Source: VFZN01 sp963709325
Lineage (GTDB): Bacteria > Acidobacteriota > Vicinamibacteria > Vicinamibacterales > UBA2999
Reading direction: 5' to 3'
DNA: 64,000 nucleotides
NCBI GenBank assembly: GCA_963709325.1
Contig: CAVPVV010000001.1
Span: 1,116,001-1,180,000 of the forward strand
Made by a program: the position numbers and the translations under genes. Below are positions 33,535 through 45,867 of the stretch, piece after piece. The first letter of the stretch is position 1. Each line of letters starts with the position of its first letter. Under the pieces are notes generated by a model that had not been told where the DNA came from, ran no database searches, and saw only the letters and a list, made by a program, of their open reading frames with translations.

Positions 33535-34499
33535 GCCGGGCTCTCGGTGTTCTCGATGCCGATCTGCCCCATCGCCCGGAATTTCTGGTAGCGCGCTTCG
33601 AGCCGCGCGTCCACGTCCAGGGCCGCAACCTGGGCCAGCGCGCGATCGAGCGCGACATCGAGCAGGGCCGCGGCCTGGGCGGGGTTCTGATGCGCTCCAC
33701 CGACCGGCTCCGACACGATCTCGTCGATGATGCCGAGCCGGAGCAGGTCCGGCGCGGTGATCTTCAGGGCCTCGGCGGCCTCCACCTTGCGGTTCGAGTC
33801 GCGCCACAGGATCGCGGCACAGCCCTCCGGCGGGATCACGCTGTAGATCGCGTTCTCGTGCATCAGGACGCGGTCCCCGATGGCGATGCCGAGCGCGCCG
33901 CCGCTGCCGCCCTCACCGTGGACGACGATGATCACGGGCACTTCGAGCATCGCCATCTCGCGAAGGTTGAGGGCAATCGCCTCGGCGACGCCGCGCTCTT
34001 CCGACTCGATCCCCGGATATGCAGCCGGGGTATCGACGAAGCAGATGATCGGCCGCCCGAACTTCTCGGCCAGGCTCATCAGCCGTAGTGCCTTGCGATA
34101 GCCCTCCGGGCGCGCGTAGCCGAAGTTCCGGTAGATCTTCTGCTTGGTGTCGCTTCCCTTCTGGTGGCCGACGACTAGCACCGAACGGCCCTTGTAGTCG
34201 GCGATCCCGGCGACGATCGCGTGGTCGTCGGCGAAGCGCCGATCGCCGTGCAGCTCGACGAAATCGGTGAACAACCGCTCGACGTAGTCGAGGGTCGTCG
34301 GCCGCGCCGGGTGGCGGGCGACGAGGACGCGCTGCCAGGCGGTCAGGTTCTTGTAGAGATCGACGCGGATCGAGTCGATGCGCTTCTCGAGCCGGGCAAT
34401 CTCGCGGTTGCGGTCCTCCGTCCTCGGCAGCATCGAAAGCGCTTCGATCTCCTTCAGCAGGACGGCGATGGGTTCTTCGAACTCCAGCAAATCGGCCAT
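33531..34499 (-). CDS. accA: acetyl-CoA carboxylase carboxyltransferase subunit alpha
   Basis: 322 aa from ATG 34499 (MADLLEFEEPIAVLLKEIEAL); the open frame above it overlaps dnaE and is not coding. Conserved segments: HPARPTTLDYVERLFTDF, GHQKGSDTKQKIYRNFGY, FVDTPAAYPGIESEERG, and GEGGSGGALGIAIGDRV with the carboxybiotin/malonyl-CoA oxyanion glycines. It works with AccD, which is not in this window. dnaE stops 16 bp upstream, recJ starts in its stop codon. Confidence 0.96.
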   Translation of the reverse strand: MADLLEFEEPIAVLLKEIEALSMLPRTEDRNREIARLEKRIDSIRVDLYKNLTAWQRVLVARHPARPTTLDYVERLFTDFVELHGDRRFADDHAIVAGIADYKGRSVLVVGHQKGSDTKQKIYRNFGYARPEGYRKALRLMSLAEKFGRPIICFVDTPAAYPGIESEERGVAEAIALNLREMAMLEVPVIIVVHGEGGSGGALGIAIGDRVLMHENAIYSVIPPEGCAAILWRDSNRKVEAAEALKITAPDLLRLGIIDEIVSEPVGGAHQNPAQAAALLDVALDRALAQVAALDVDARLEARYQKFRAMGQIGIENTESPA

Positions 34500-34515
34500 G
34501 TGCGAATCGTGACTG

Positions 34516-37500
34516 CTAATGAACCTGCACCGCGCCGGCGCCGCACAGCTTCTCGACCGCGGCGACGAATTGCTCCGACGGCCGGACCCGAATCGACGCG
34601 TTGACATCCATGCGGACCACCGTTCGGGCGTCGCCGCCGTTGACCACCACCTCGATGGCCAGGGGCCGGTCGCCGCGGTACTGGCTGACGACGTCCCAGA
34701 GCTGGCCAATGGTCTCACGCGGGGTTTCGGCCTTCAACCGGATGCGGACGCCGCGCGACAGCTTCTCGCGGAGCAGCGAGAGCGGCAGCACCTCGGTCGC
34801 CTGCAGACGAGACGACTCCTCGTCGCGTTCGAACTTGCCCCGCACCAGCAGCAACGCACCGTTCTCGCACCCGGTCCGGAAGCGGGCGTAGGTCTCCGGA
34901 AAGACCACCACCTCCACCGATCCCTGGTGGTCTTCCAACGAGAAGACGCACATCGGGTCGCCCTTCTTCGTCTTGAGCGGCCGCAAGCCCGAGACGATTC
35001 CCCCGACGTGCACGTCCTCGACGACGAGGCGGCCGGGCGACCCGTCAGTTGACGGTGGCAGGTCTCCGAGCGTAAGGTCGCCGACGGTTCGAGCGCCGAA
35101 GGCGCGGAGGTCGCCGGCATGCCGATCGATCGGATGGCCACTGAGATACAGCCCGAGCGCCTCCTTCTCGAAGCCGAGCAGCTCCATCTCTGTCCACGGC
35201 GGGGAATCCGGGAGCTTGATGATCGACACGCCGCCGCTGTCATCGTCGCCGCCGAAGAGTGACGATTGGCCGAGGTCGCGGTCGCGCTGGGTACGGCCGC
35301 CGTGCTCGATGGCGCTGTCGATGGCGCCGAAGAGCGTGGCCCGTCCGGCTGACAGCGGCACCCGGGTCGGAATGAGCGTGTCGCAGGCCCCGGACTTCAC
35401 CAGGGCCTCGAGCACCCGCTTGTTCACCAGCCGTAAATCGAGCGACTCGCAGAGCTGATGTAGCGACGTGATTCGGCCCGTCGACGTGCGCACGTCCAGG
35501 ATCGACTGGATGGCGCCTTCGCCCAGCCCCTTGATGGCCGTGAGCCCGAAGCGCACGCCCTCGGGCACCACCGTGAACTGCATCTGGCTCTCGTTGAGAT
35601 CCGGCGGCAGCACCGCGATGCCACGGTCGCGGCATTCGCCGATGTAGAGCGCCAGCTTGTCGGTGTTCGCCGCCTCGATGGTGAGCAGCGCCGCCGCGAA
35701 GTGCCGCGGGTAGTTCGCCTTGAGGTAGGCCGTCTGATAGGCCAGGTAGGCATACGCCGTCGAGTGCGACTTGTTGAAGCCGTACCCGGCGAAGTACTCC
35801 ATCAGGTCGAAGATCTTCGTGGCTTTTTTCTCGTTGATGCCCTTGCCGCGCGCGCCTTCCATGAAGGCCTCGCGCTGCTTGGCCATGACCTTGGGGTCCT
35901 TCTTCCCCATCGCCTTGCGGAGCACGTCGGACTGGCCGAGCGAGAAGCCGGCCAGGACCGAGGCGATGCGCATCACTTGTTCCTGGTAGGCGATGACGCC
36001 GTAGGTGTCGGCGAGGATCGGCTCGAGCTCCGACAGCTCGTACTTGACCTCGCTGCGGCCGGCCTTGCGGTTGATGAAGTCGTCGACCATCCCGCTCTTG
36101 AGCGGGCCGGGGCGGTAGAGCGCGTTCATCGCGATCAGGTCGTCGAGGCGCTGCGGCTTGGCCTTTCGCAGGATCTCGCGCATCCCCGAGCTCTCGAACT
36201 GGAAGATGCCGTAGGTCTGCCCGTCCACGAAGAGCTGATAGGTCTTCGGGTCGTCGAGCGGGACGCCGTCGATGTCGAGGTCGAACCCCTCGGTCCGCCT
36301 GATCTCCGAGAGCGCGTCCTGGATGAGCGTCAGCGTGCTCAGCCCGAGGAAGTCCATCTTGAGGAGGCCGACGCGCTCGACCTCCTTCATCGCCCACTGG
36401 GTCGTGATTTCGTCGCGGTTGCTCTTGTAGAGCGGAGCGTAGTCGGTGATCGGACCGGGCGCGATGACCACGCCGGCGGCGTGGACGCCGGCGTTCCTGG
36501 ACATTCCCTCCAGGCGGTTCCCCATCTCGAGCAGCTCGCGCACGCGCGGGTCGGCGTCGCGCATCTGCTTGAGCACCGGGTTCTCGGCGAGCGCCTTCTC
36601 GAGCGTCATGTCGAGCGCCGCCGGGATCTGCTTGGCGATGCGGTCGACCTCGGCGTAGGGCATGTCCATGGCCCGGCCGACATCGCGGATCACGGCCTTG
36701 GCCTTCATCGTGCCGAAGGTGATGATCTGCGAGACGTTTTCGCGACCGTACTTGCGGGTGACGTACTCGATCACCTCGCCGCGCCGCCGCTCGCAGAAGT
36801 CCACGTCGATATCCGGCAGCGAAACCCGCTCCGGGTTCAGGAAGCGCTCGAACAGCAGGTCGTAGTGCAGCGGGTCCACGTCGGTGATGCGCAGGCACCA
36901 GGCGACGAGGCTGCCGGCCGCCGAGCCGCGCCCCGGACCGACCGGGATCCCTTGCTCGCGAGCGTAGCGGATGAAGTCCCAGACGATCATGAAATAGCCC
37001 GGGTACCCCATCTTCTTGATCATCGCGATCTCGTACGAGAGGCGTTCCTCGTACTCGGCGATGGCGCGGCGCAGTTTCTCGTCGGCGGCCATCTGCTGAA
37101 GCCGCGGCAGCCGCTGCGCGTAGCCCTTCCGGACTTCGTGCTCGAAGTACTCGTCGAGCGTGAAGCCCTCGGGAACCTCGAACTTCGGCAGGTGGTGGTG
37201 GCCTCCGGGGATCGTGACGTTGCAGCGCTCGGCGATGAGCAGCGTGTTGGCGATCGCCTCCGGGTAGTCGCCGAACACCCGCGCCATCTCCTCCGCCGAC
37301 TTCAGGAAGAACTGGTCGCCGTGGTAGCGCAGCCGGTGCTCGTCGTTGACACCCTTGCCGGTGCCGATGCAGAGCAGGATGTCGTGCGGCTTGTGATCGC
37401 CGTGCCTCAGATAGTGGACGTCGTTGGTGCAGACCAGCGGCATGCCGAGGTCGCTGGCAATCGGCAGCAGCCCGTTATTGACGATCCGCTGCTCCTCGAT

Positions 37501-38037
37501 GCCCTGATACTGCATCTCGAGAAAGAAATTCCCTTTCCCGAGGATGTCCTGGAACGTCGATGCGGCCGCGACCGCCCTCTTGGGGTTCGGGCCTCGAACC
37601 TCGGTGGCGACTTCGCCCTTGAGGCAGCTGGAGAGCCCGATCAGTCCGGAGGCATGCTGGGCGAGCAGGTCCTTGTCGATGCGCGGCTTGTAGTAGAAGC
37701 CTTCCGTGAAACCGGCTGACACCAGCTTGATCAGGTTCTTGTAGCCGGTTTCGTTCTCCGCCAGGAGGACGAGGTGATTGGCGGTCTCCCCTGCCGTCCC
37801 GTTCTTGTCGAAACGGCTGCCCGGCGCGACGTAGACCTCGCAGCCGAGAATCGGATTCAGGCCCCGCTTCCGCGCTGCGTCGTGGAACACCACCGACGAG
37901 AACATGTTCCCGTGCTCGGTGACGGCCACCGCCTTCTGGCCGAGCTTCTGCACCTGGTCGAGAAGCTCATCGATCCGGCACGCGCCGTCGAGCAGCGAGA
38001 ACTCGGTATGCAGGTGGAGATGAACGAAATCGGACAT
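34516..38037 (-). CDS. dnaE: DNA polymerase III subunit alpha
   Basis: 1173 aa, DnaE1 size. N-terminal PHP domain (HLHTEFSLLDGACRID from residue ~7; GLSSCLKGEV later). Catalytic Asp pair in SLPDIDVDFCERRRGE (~residues 400-415) and the third Asp farther on; the finger motif VGPGRGSAAGSLVAWCL is intact. A C-terminal OB-fold and tau-binding region (VGGIVSGLRPLKTKKGDPM) complete the protein. It is the chromosomal replicase. Ends 16 bp before accA. No frame breaks occur across 3.5 kb, in contrast with recN, miaB and mutS. Confidence 0.97.
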   Translation of the reverse strand: MSDFVHLHLHTEFSLLDGACRIDELLDQVQKLGQKAVAVTEHGNMFSSVVFHDAARKRGLNPILGCEVYVAPGSRFDKNGTAGETANHLVLLAENETGYKNLIKLVSAGFTEGFYYKPRIDKDLLAQHASGLIGLSSCLKGEVATEVRGPNPKRAVAAASTFQDILGKGNFFLEMQYQGIEEQRIVNNGLLPIASDLGMPLVCTNDVHYLRHGDHKPHDILLCIGTGKGVNDEHRLRYHGDQFFLKSAEEMARVFGDYPEAIANTLLIAERCNVTIPGGHHHLPKFEVPEGFTLDEYFEHEVRKGYAQRLPRLQQMAADEKLRRAIAEYEERLSYEIAMIKKMGYPGYFMIVWDFIRYAREQGIPVGPGRGSAAGSLVAWCLRITDVDPLHYDLLFERFLNPERVSLPDIDVDFCERRRGEVIEYVTRKYGRENVSQIITFGTMKAKAVIRDVGRAMDMPYAEVDRIAKQIPAALDMTLEKALAENPVLKQMRDADPRVRELLEMGNRLEGMSRNAGVHAAGVVIAPGPITDYAPLYKSNRDEITTQWAMKEVERVGLLKMDFLGLSTLTLIQDALSEIRRTEGFDLDIDGVPLDDPKTYQLFVDGQTYGIFQFESSGMREILRKAKPQRLDDLIAMNALYRPGPLKSGMVDDFINRKAGRSEVKYELSELEPILADTYGVIAYQEQVMRIASVLAGFSLGQSDVLRKAMGKKDPKVMAKQREAFMEGARGKGINEKKATKIFDLMEYFAGYGFNKSHSTAYAYLAYQTAYLKANYPRHFAAALLTIEAANTDKLALYIGECRDRGIAVLPPDLNESQMQFTVVPEGVRFGLTAIKGLGEGAIQSILDVRTSTGRITSLHQLCESLDLRLVNKRVLEALVKSGACDTLIPTRVPLSAGRATLFGAIDSAIEHGGRTQRDRDLGQSSLFGGDDDSGGVSIIKLPDSPPWTEMELLGFEKEALGLYLSGHPIDRHAGDLRAFGARTVGDLTLGDLPPSTDGSPGRLVVEDVHVGGIVSGLRPLKTKKGDPMCVFSLEDHQGSVEVVVFPETYARFRTGCENGALLLVRGKFERDEESSRLQATEVLPLSLLREKLSRGVRIRLKAETPRETIGQLWDVVSQYRGDRPLAIEVVVNGGDARTVVRMDVNASIRVRPSEQFVAAVEKLCGAGAVQVH

Positions 38038-38084
38038 GCCAACACGCTACGGTGCAAAGGTCCACGGATGCGCTGGTGCAGCCA

Positions 38085-39623
<1,539 letters not shown>

Positions 39624-39658
39624 GGGCCTTCGAGGTAAGGACGCTATTATAACTGGCG

Positions 39659-40726
39659 ATGCTGCTGATTCTCGCAGCCCTCGCGCAGGCCGCCGGATTG
39701 TCGCTTTCGGCGCTCGACGTCCGATGGGTCGTCCCGCTCGAGAGTGCGCCTGCGGCGACGCCTGCCTACGACGCAACAACTGCGTACGTGCCGCTGCGCA
39801 GTGGCGCGCTCGTTGCCGTGAACCTCGATCGCGGCGAAATCTTGTGGCGGCGAGACCTCACCACGGCCATCGCGCCGACAGTTGGCGACGGGATGGTCTT
39901 CATCGGCGGCGAGGGCCAGGTCGAAGCGCTGTCGGCCGATCGCGGCCAGACCCGCTGGCGCTCCTCGTTGCCCGGGCACATCGTCACCGTGTCATGGGAC
40001 AACAGCTGGCTGCTCTGCTCGAACGAAGCGGGTGATCTCGCGGCTCTGCGAGCGAGCGATGGTGAGATCGTATGGCGCGTCGCGCTTGGCGCGGCACTTG
40101 TGCTGCCGCCGGCCGCCGGCCTCGATCGCGTCTACGTCGGGCTCGACGGCGGTCAGCTGCTCGCGCTCGACCTTGCCAACGGCGCGCGCACCTGGTCGCA
40201 CCTGATGCCGGGCCGGATCACCGGCCTGAAGGCCATCGATGGCCAGTTGATCGTCGGGACTGCCGCCAACGCCATCTTCAGCCTGGACCTGGCCTCCGGC
40301 CGGCAGAACTGGCGATGGCGCGTCGGCGGCGACGTTGCCGGGCCGGCCGCCAGCGACGACCGCCACGTCTACTTCGCGGCGAGGGACAACGTACTTCGCG
40401 CCCTGGACATTCGGAGCGGCAACCTGCGATGGACGGCGGAGCTGTCGTCGCGCCCGGTCGCCGGACCACAGGTGCTGGCCGGCCGCGTGGTGGTGCCGCT
40501 GTCCACCACCGTTGGCATCTTCGATCCGAAAACCGGCAAGCCCGAGACGCAGGTCACGGTCTCGGGAGAGATGCGATCGGCCCCTCACCTTCGCGTTGAC
40601 GGGCGTCCTACCTCGCCGCGGCTCGTCGCGATCACGCTCGATGGCCGGATGCAGGGGTTTGGCTGGCGCTACGAAGAGCCGCCCGCGCCGATGGGAGCGC
40701 TCCCGGGCCAGACCGTTACTCCGTGA
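39659..40726 (+). CDS. PQQ-like beta-propeller (BamB-like) protein
   Basis: 355 aa with a short hydrophobic N-terminus (LLILAALAQAAG) that could serve as a signal peptide. It contains repeated tryptophan-docking blades: GEILWRRDL, GQTRWRSSL, GEIVWRVAL, GARTWSHLM, GRQNWRWRV, GNLRWTAEL. Similar proteins include BamB, the outer-membrane assembly scaffold, and quinoprotein-like propellers without PQQ ligands. No Bam partner is nearby and no lipobox is seen, so the BamB role is only a suggestion. The gene stops just before a CCCCAAG heptamer array. Confidence 0.72.
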   Translation: MLLILAALAQAAGLSLSALDVRWVVPLESAPAATPAYDATTAYVPLRSGALVAVNLDRGEILWRRDLTTAIAPTVGDGMVFIGGEGQVEALSADRGQTRWRSSLPGHIVTVSWDNSWLLCSNEAGDLAALRASDGEIVWRVALGAALVLPPAAGLDRVYVGLDGGQLLALDLANGARTWSHLMPGRITGLKAIDGQLIVGTAANAIFSLDLASGRQNWRWRVGGDVAGPAASDDRHVYFAARDNVLRALDIRSGNLRWTAELSSRPVAGPQVLAGRVVVPLSTTVGIFDPKTGKPETQVTVSGEMRSAPHLRVDGRPTSPRLVAITLDGRMQGFGWRYEEPPAPMGALPGQTVTP

Positions 40727-40739
40727 TGTTACCTTCGTT

Positions 40740-40788
40740 CCCAAACCCCAACCCCAAGCCCCAAGCCCCAAGTCCCAAGCCCTCAAGA
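40740..40788. repeat. CCAAGCC heptamer array between two convergent genes
   Basis: Seven exact 7-bp steps: CCCAAAC, CCCAACC, CCAAGCC, CCAAGCC, CCAAGTC, CCAAGCC, CTCAAGA. It begins 13 bp after the propeller stop and runs over the stop codon (40783-40785) of the convergent membrane gene. Confidence 0.7.
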
Positions 40789-41809
40789 CCTCCCGCCATC
40801 GCCGAGGCTACGGCGGGCAGGCATGACCTCGAGGCCGGGTGCCACGGCGTCCCGCACGTCGGCGAGGCTTGCCTGGCGATGCAGCCGGAGGTACGCGGCG
40901 GCGCCCGCGAGGCTGATGTACTGAAAAACGAGCCCGCGCATCAGCCACGCGATTACCTGCAGCGGTAGCGCTGCCAGGCCGACGAACGGCACGAACGCGA
41001 TCAGCCCGAGCGCCGCCGTCGCCAATACCGACGCCGCGGTTGTCAGCACCATCAGCGCGAGGATCGCGCCGAGCACGCCCAGGATGCTGCGCAGGTCACG
41101 AACGAGCAGCCGCGCGACGCGGCGACATCGCGTCCGGCACGCCGCAGTCGTCGGACGCAATCACGATCTGGGTCAGCAGGTAGAGGAAGTTGATGACAGT
41201 AATGAGCACGACGATCCAGATCGAGGCCAGCGTCACGGTGATGGCGCCGCCGAGGGCCTGGACGACGGGCGGACCGAAGACGAAGAAGGCGTAGGCGCCG
41301 ACCGCGAGTGCGTAGGCCACCGCGAGGATCCCGCCGAGGATCAGATAACGCCGGAACAGGCGGCGCAAGCCGGTGGTGAAGCGCTCGATGGTGAAGGCGT
41401 TGGCCAGCGTCAGTGCCGACGCGTGCAGCGGCGGATGTTCGATGTGGCCGGCGACCTGCTCCCCCGCCGTGAGCACCGTCAGTGTCCCCGCTTTCACCGC
41501 GAACATCAGCACCGAGCCGCCGCCGGCCACCAGCCCCAGCGCGACGAGAAACGCCGCGAGCGCAACCGGATGCGCCAGCAGCGCCGCGATCAGCGCGGGC
41601 ACGACCTGCTGATACTCGAGCGCGAGTAGGTCGGCCGGCTCGGCGCCGACCAGCAGCATCACGAGTACGACGCCTCCGGCGATCGGCACCATCAGCAGCG
41701 CATTGAACACGGTGTCGGCGACGAACTGGACGAGCACCACCGGCCAGTTGGCCGCGGCGACGAGCGCACCCCGCTTGAGAAGAAGCTTGAGCGAGCGGGT
41801 CGAGGTCAT
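40783..41809 (-). CDS. multi-pass membrane protein, one frame break
   Basis: About 341 aa after removing one base from GG at 41121-41122. Six or more hydrophobic segments: VVLVQFVADTVFNALLMV, AGGVVLVMLLVGA, ALIAALLAHPVALAAFLVALGL, ILGGILAVAYALAVGAYAFFVF, then across the break ILGVLGAILALMVLTTAASV and LGLIAFVPFVGLAALPL. Architecture recalls the DUF975/GlpQ-associated membrane families but I cannot name it. It starts 47 bp from the divergent kinase. Function unknown. Confidence 0.6.
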
Positions 41810-41856
41810 GGAGCGGTGAGGACTCCATGTTACCCCGATACAATGACCTCATCGGG

Positions 41857-44800
41857 ATGCGGCCGCCGACGTTCATCACCCGCGCGCTGGTCCGCCTCGC
41901 CGCCACTGGCGTTGTCGCCCTGGTGGCCGTGGCGATTGGAGGGCGGCTGCTCGAGCAGCAACGCTTTGGCGGCGATGCCTCCGCGGCCCGCGTCCGCCTC
42001 GCTGGCGTCGTCCAATCAACCGTTCAGGGTCTCGAACAGCGCTTCGAGCGGATCGTCGCGGCGGTGCCGATCGACGCCGCATCGCTGCAACTGGCCGCAC
42101 AGCACGAACCGGAGTCAGAGCGCCGGTTGTTCGAGCAGTTGACCGCCGCGAGTCACGAAGCGCGCGACGACGTCACGGCGACGCTGTACGGCACGGGCGG
42201 CACGCCCGTGGCGTGGACGGGGCGGCCGGTGGAACTGCCGGAGACCCGAATTACCGGCGCCGAAGCGGTTTTCCTGGTGCCGGACGCTCAGGGGCTGCGG
42301 CTCGTCCACGTGCATCCGCTGCCCGATCCCCGCGATCGGGCCCAGCGGGTTGGCAGCCTCGTCCTCCAGGCCCCGCTCGCCCAGGTCGTTCCCGGCGACC
42401 AGACCGGAGCCTACGAACTGCCGGAGGCCATTGTCTCGGTCCGGATCCGGCCACGCTTCGAGGGGGGAATCGAAGCCGCGCCCGACGAGGTGATCGTCCG
42501 GGCATCTCGCGGCGACGTCCTCGCCGCCGTGAGCGTGTCGGACATGACGCTGATCGCAGCTCGCGCGGCGTTCCGCGCGCGGGTCCAGGCCGTCCTGCTG
42601 AGCGTGCTGGTGGCCGTGCTGCTGTTGGCCACCGGGCCGATCCTCGACTGGCGGCGGCTCAGTCGACGGCCTGCCGTCGGTCTGATTCTCACCGGCGGCG
42701 TGGTGGCCATTCTGGTGGGCAGCCGCCTGCTGGCCGGTACGGCGATCGATTGGGCCAACCCTCACGTCCCGCAGCCCTGGGTGACGCCAGGGTTGCCGCG
42801 CTGGATAGGGCCGAACCTCTTCTTTCTGTCGCCGCTGCACTTCCTCGCGTCGAGTCTCGTGGCGGCGGGGCTGGTAGCCGCCGCCAGTTCGGTCATCGAC
42901 CTGTGGCGACTCTCGCGCCGCGGCGCTGCGTCTCCGCTCAAAGGGTCCGCCGCGCGATGGACGCTCTATCTTCTCGGCCAGTTGTTGGCCGGCTTCCTGG
43001 CCGCCGCGCTGGTGATTGGCTATGGCGCGTTCATCCGCTACGGCGTGGCGAGCGTTCCGGCCGACATCCTTCACTTCGGCCTTCGCCCGTGGGACTGGAG
43101 CCGGCTGGCCCTCCTGACCGGGATCGTCGTCCTCAACGCGTCGGTAGTGGCGGCGGGCGTCCTGATTTATCGGCTGGCGCTGCTGCCGTGGACGACCGGC
43201 AGCTTGACGCCGTGGGGCCGCGCCGCCACTGCGATTGCGTGGACGCTGCCGCCGGCAGTGCTGATCGCTGCGGGCGGGACGGCAGCCTGGGCCCCACGCT
43301 GGCCGGCCTTGATCGCGGCTCTCGTCGTTGTGGCCGTGGCCTGGCGGATTGGCCGCATTCGCGCCCGACTCCGCCGAGCATCCCAGGCCGCTCGCCTGCT
43401 GGCGCTGATGCTGGGCCTGGTGCTCCCATCGCTGGCGCTCTACCCGACGATGGTGGACGCGGCCGACCGCGCGCGGCGAAACCTGGTGGAGTCCGTGTAT
43501 GCGCCGGAGGTGCTCGATCAGCGCCGCACGCTGCAATCCCGCCTCGCGGCGACGCTCCGCGACATCGATCGGCTCACGGGGCTCGACGATCTGGTGCGGG
43601 CCGCCGATCCGGACCCGGAAGGCGCCCCGCCCGTGGACGCGGCGTTCCTCATCTGGTCGCAGACGGAGCTGGCCCGACTCCGATTGACGTCGAGTATCGA
43701 GCTCTACAACGGAGCCGGCTCGCTCGTGAGCCGCTTCTCGTTGAAGCTGCCCGACATTGCCGGCGCGCAGTCGCCGACCGACGTCGGGTGTGACGTGGGA
43801 CGTGTTCGAAGAGGTGTCGCCGTTCTTCGCCGAGGAGCGGCGATTGCTGCACGCAGGCCGGGCCATCTGCCGGACGGAAGCGGACGGCCGGCAGCGCCGC
43901 GTCGGACAGCTCATCGTCCATCTGATGCTGGACTACGGCAACCTGTCGTTCGTCTCGGCGCAGAGTCCGTACGTTGCGCTGCTCCGCTCCGGTCAATCGC
44001 CGGCCGGCGTGCCGCCGCGCCCGACGCCGGTGTCCTTCTCCGTTTACGGATGGAGCGGCAAGGTGCTCTACACGTCCGAGAGCCGTCCGCGCGCTTTGGA
44101 CGATGACGTCCTGCAGCGCGCAGCCTCGAGCCGGACACCATTCTGGTCGACGGCCGTTGACGACCCGGCGACCGAGGCGTACGTGCTGAACGACCGCGGC
44201 GCCATCTACCTGCTCAGCACGCACAGCGTCCGCGGCCCAGGCCATCTCACGGTGATAGCGGAGCTCATTTCGCTCGCGTTCATAACCTTCCTCGTCGCCG
44301 TCACCGCGGGCTTCGTCTACGGCCGGGTCGCGGCACGGACACCGACATCCGGGCGCGCCCTGCTGCGCGAGGTCCGCGCCAGCTTCTATCGCAAGCTGTT
44401 CCTCGCGTTCGTCGCCTCAGCGGTCGTGCCGGTGGTGGCACTGGCGTTCGTCGCACGCGCCTATTTCGCGTCGCTGCTCTTCGCGGACATCGAAATGGAG
44501 GCGACGCGAACCGCCACAGCTGCCAGCCGTGTGGTCGAGGACTTCGGCAGCCTGCAGGTTCGCGGCCTGGCCTCGCTTCCGAACATCGACGACAACATCG
44601 TCGTGTGGCTGAGCCGTGTGATCGCGCAGGACGTCAACGTTTTCGACGGCGCGCAGCTGCTCGCGTCCAGCGAACGAAACCTGTTTGCGTCGGGGCTCCT
44701 GCCCACGCGTACCCCTGGCGAGGCCTACCGCGCCATCCTGCTCGAGGGGCGTCCCGCGTTCGTTGGCAGCGAGTCGGTTGGCCCTGTCGAGTACCTGGTC

Positions 44801-45820
44801 GCGGCGGCGCCGGTCCGGATCGAAGCGCGCGACGCGATCCTGATGGTCCCGCTGACGTCGCGGCAGCAGGAGATCGAGGCGCAGGTGGAAGAGCTCGATC
44901 GCCGCGTGCTGCTGGCGGCGCTCGTCTTCATCATGATCGGCGCCGGCATCGGCTACTCGATGGCCGAACGCATTGCCGATCCGGTCAACCGGCTGATGCG
45001 GGCGACGCGGCGAATCGCGCAAGGCGATCTCGATGCCCGGGTGATGGCCACCTCGAGCGACGAGCTGCGCCGGCTCGTCGAAGCCTTCAATCGCATGGCC
45101 GAAGACCTGCACCGCCAGCGCGCCGAGCTCGAACGGACCAACCGTCTCGCGGCGTGGGCCGACATGGCCCGGCAGGTGGCGCACGATATCAAGAACCCCC
45201 TGACGCCGATTCAGCTCAACGCGGAGCACATGCAGCGTGTGCACACCGATCGCGGGCGGCCGTTGGGTGTGGTCGTGGACGAATGCGTCGCCAACATCCT
45301 CGGACAGGTGCGGCTGCTGCGTCAGATTTCGGCAGAGTTCTCCAGCTTCGCGTCGTCGCCGCAACCCCGGCCGGTGGCCACGAATCTGGCGGAGCTGCTC
45401 GAACAGATTCTCGGGCCGTACCGAGCCGGCCTTGGCGGTCGCGTCCAGTTCGATGTCGTGGTGTCGCCTGGCACCCCGTGGGCCTTCGTAGATCCGCTGC
45501 TCATCAGTCGTGCGCTGACGAACGTGATCGAGAACGCGTTGCACGCGATGCCGAACGGCGGTCGGCTGCAGTTTGGCGTGGACCCCGGCGACGCGCCGGA
45601 AGAAGTTCGTCTGCGCGTCGCCGATTCGGGCATCGGCATGGACGCCGCCGCGCTGGCACACATCTTCGAGCCGTACTTCTCCACCAAGACGAGCGGGACA
45701 GGACTGGGTTTGACGATCGCGAAGCGGAATGTCGAGGCCAACGGCGGCCGCATCGCGGTGACCTCGGATCCGGGAATCGGAACCACGGTCACATTCCTGC
45801 TGCCCACCGTGCCGGCCTGA
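41857..45820 (+). CDS. very large NtrY-like membrane histidine kinase, one frame break
   Basis: About 1,320 aa after removing one G from GGG at 43786-43788; ATG 41857 (MRPPTFITRALVRLA) is preferred to ATG 41827. One TM helix, a ~200-residue extracytoplasmic region, then at least six further helices, a second sensory region spanning the break, two more TM segments, HAMP (IADPVNRLMRATRRIAQGD), HisKA with VAHDIKNPLTPIQL (phospho-His), N-box NVIENALHAMP, G-box DSGIGMD and GTGLGLTI. HDIKNPLTPI is the NtrY/AtoS-type H-box. No response regulator is adjacent, so the partner (often an NtrC-like sigma-54 activator) is elsewhere. Confidence 0.82.
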
Positions 45821-45825
45821 CCTGC

Positions 45826-45867
45826 CTTCCGGCTTCTGCCTTCTGCCTTCTGCCTTTTGCCTTCTAT
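45826..45867. repeat. CTTCTGC heptamer array between convergent genes
   Basis: Six steps of 7 bp: CTTCCGG, CTTCTGC, CTTCTGC, CTTCTGC, CTTTTGC, CTTCTAT. It begins 6 bp after the histidine-kinase stop and overlaps the end of pssA. The same core recurs at 57608-57649. Confidence 0.7.

Noticed and set aside
33535..33807. Long N-terminal extension of recJ
   Set aside because: Overlaps conserved accA codons; Arg/Gly/Pro-rich nonsense composition.
35701..37719. 672-aa open frame antisense to dnaE
   Set aside because: Shadow of a conserved gene; biased composition and no domain.
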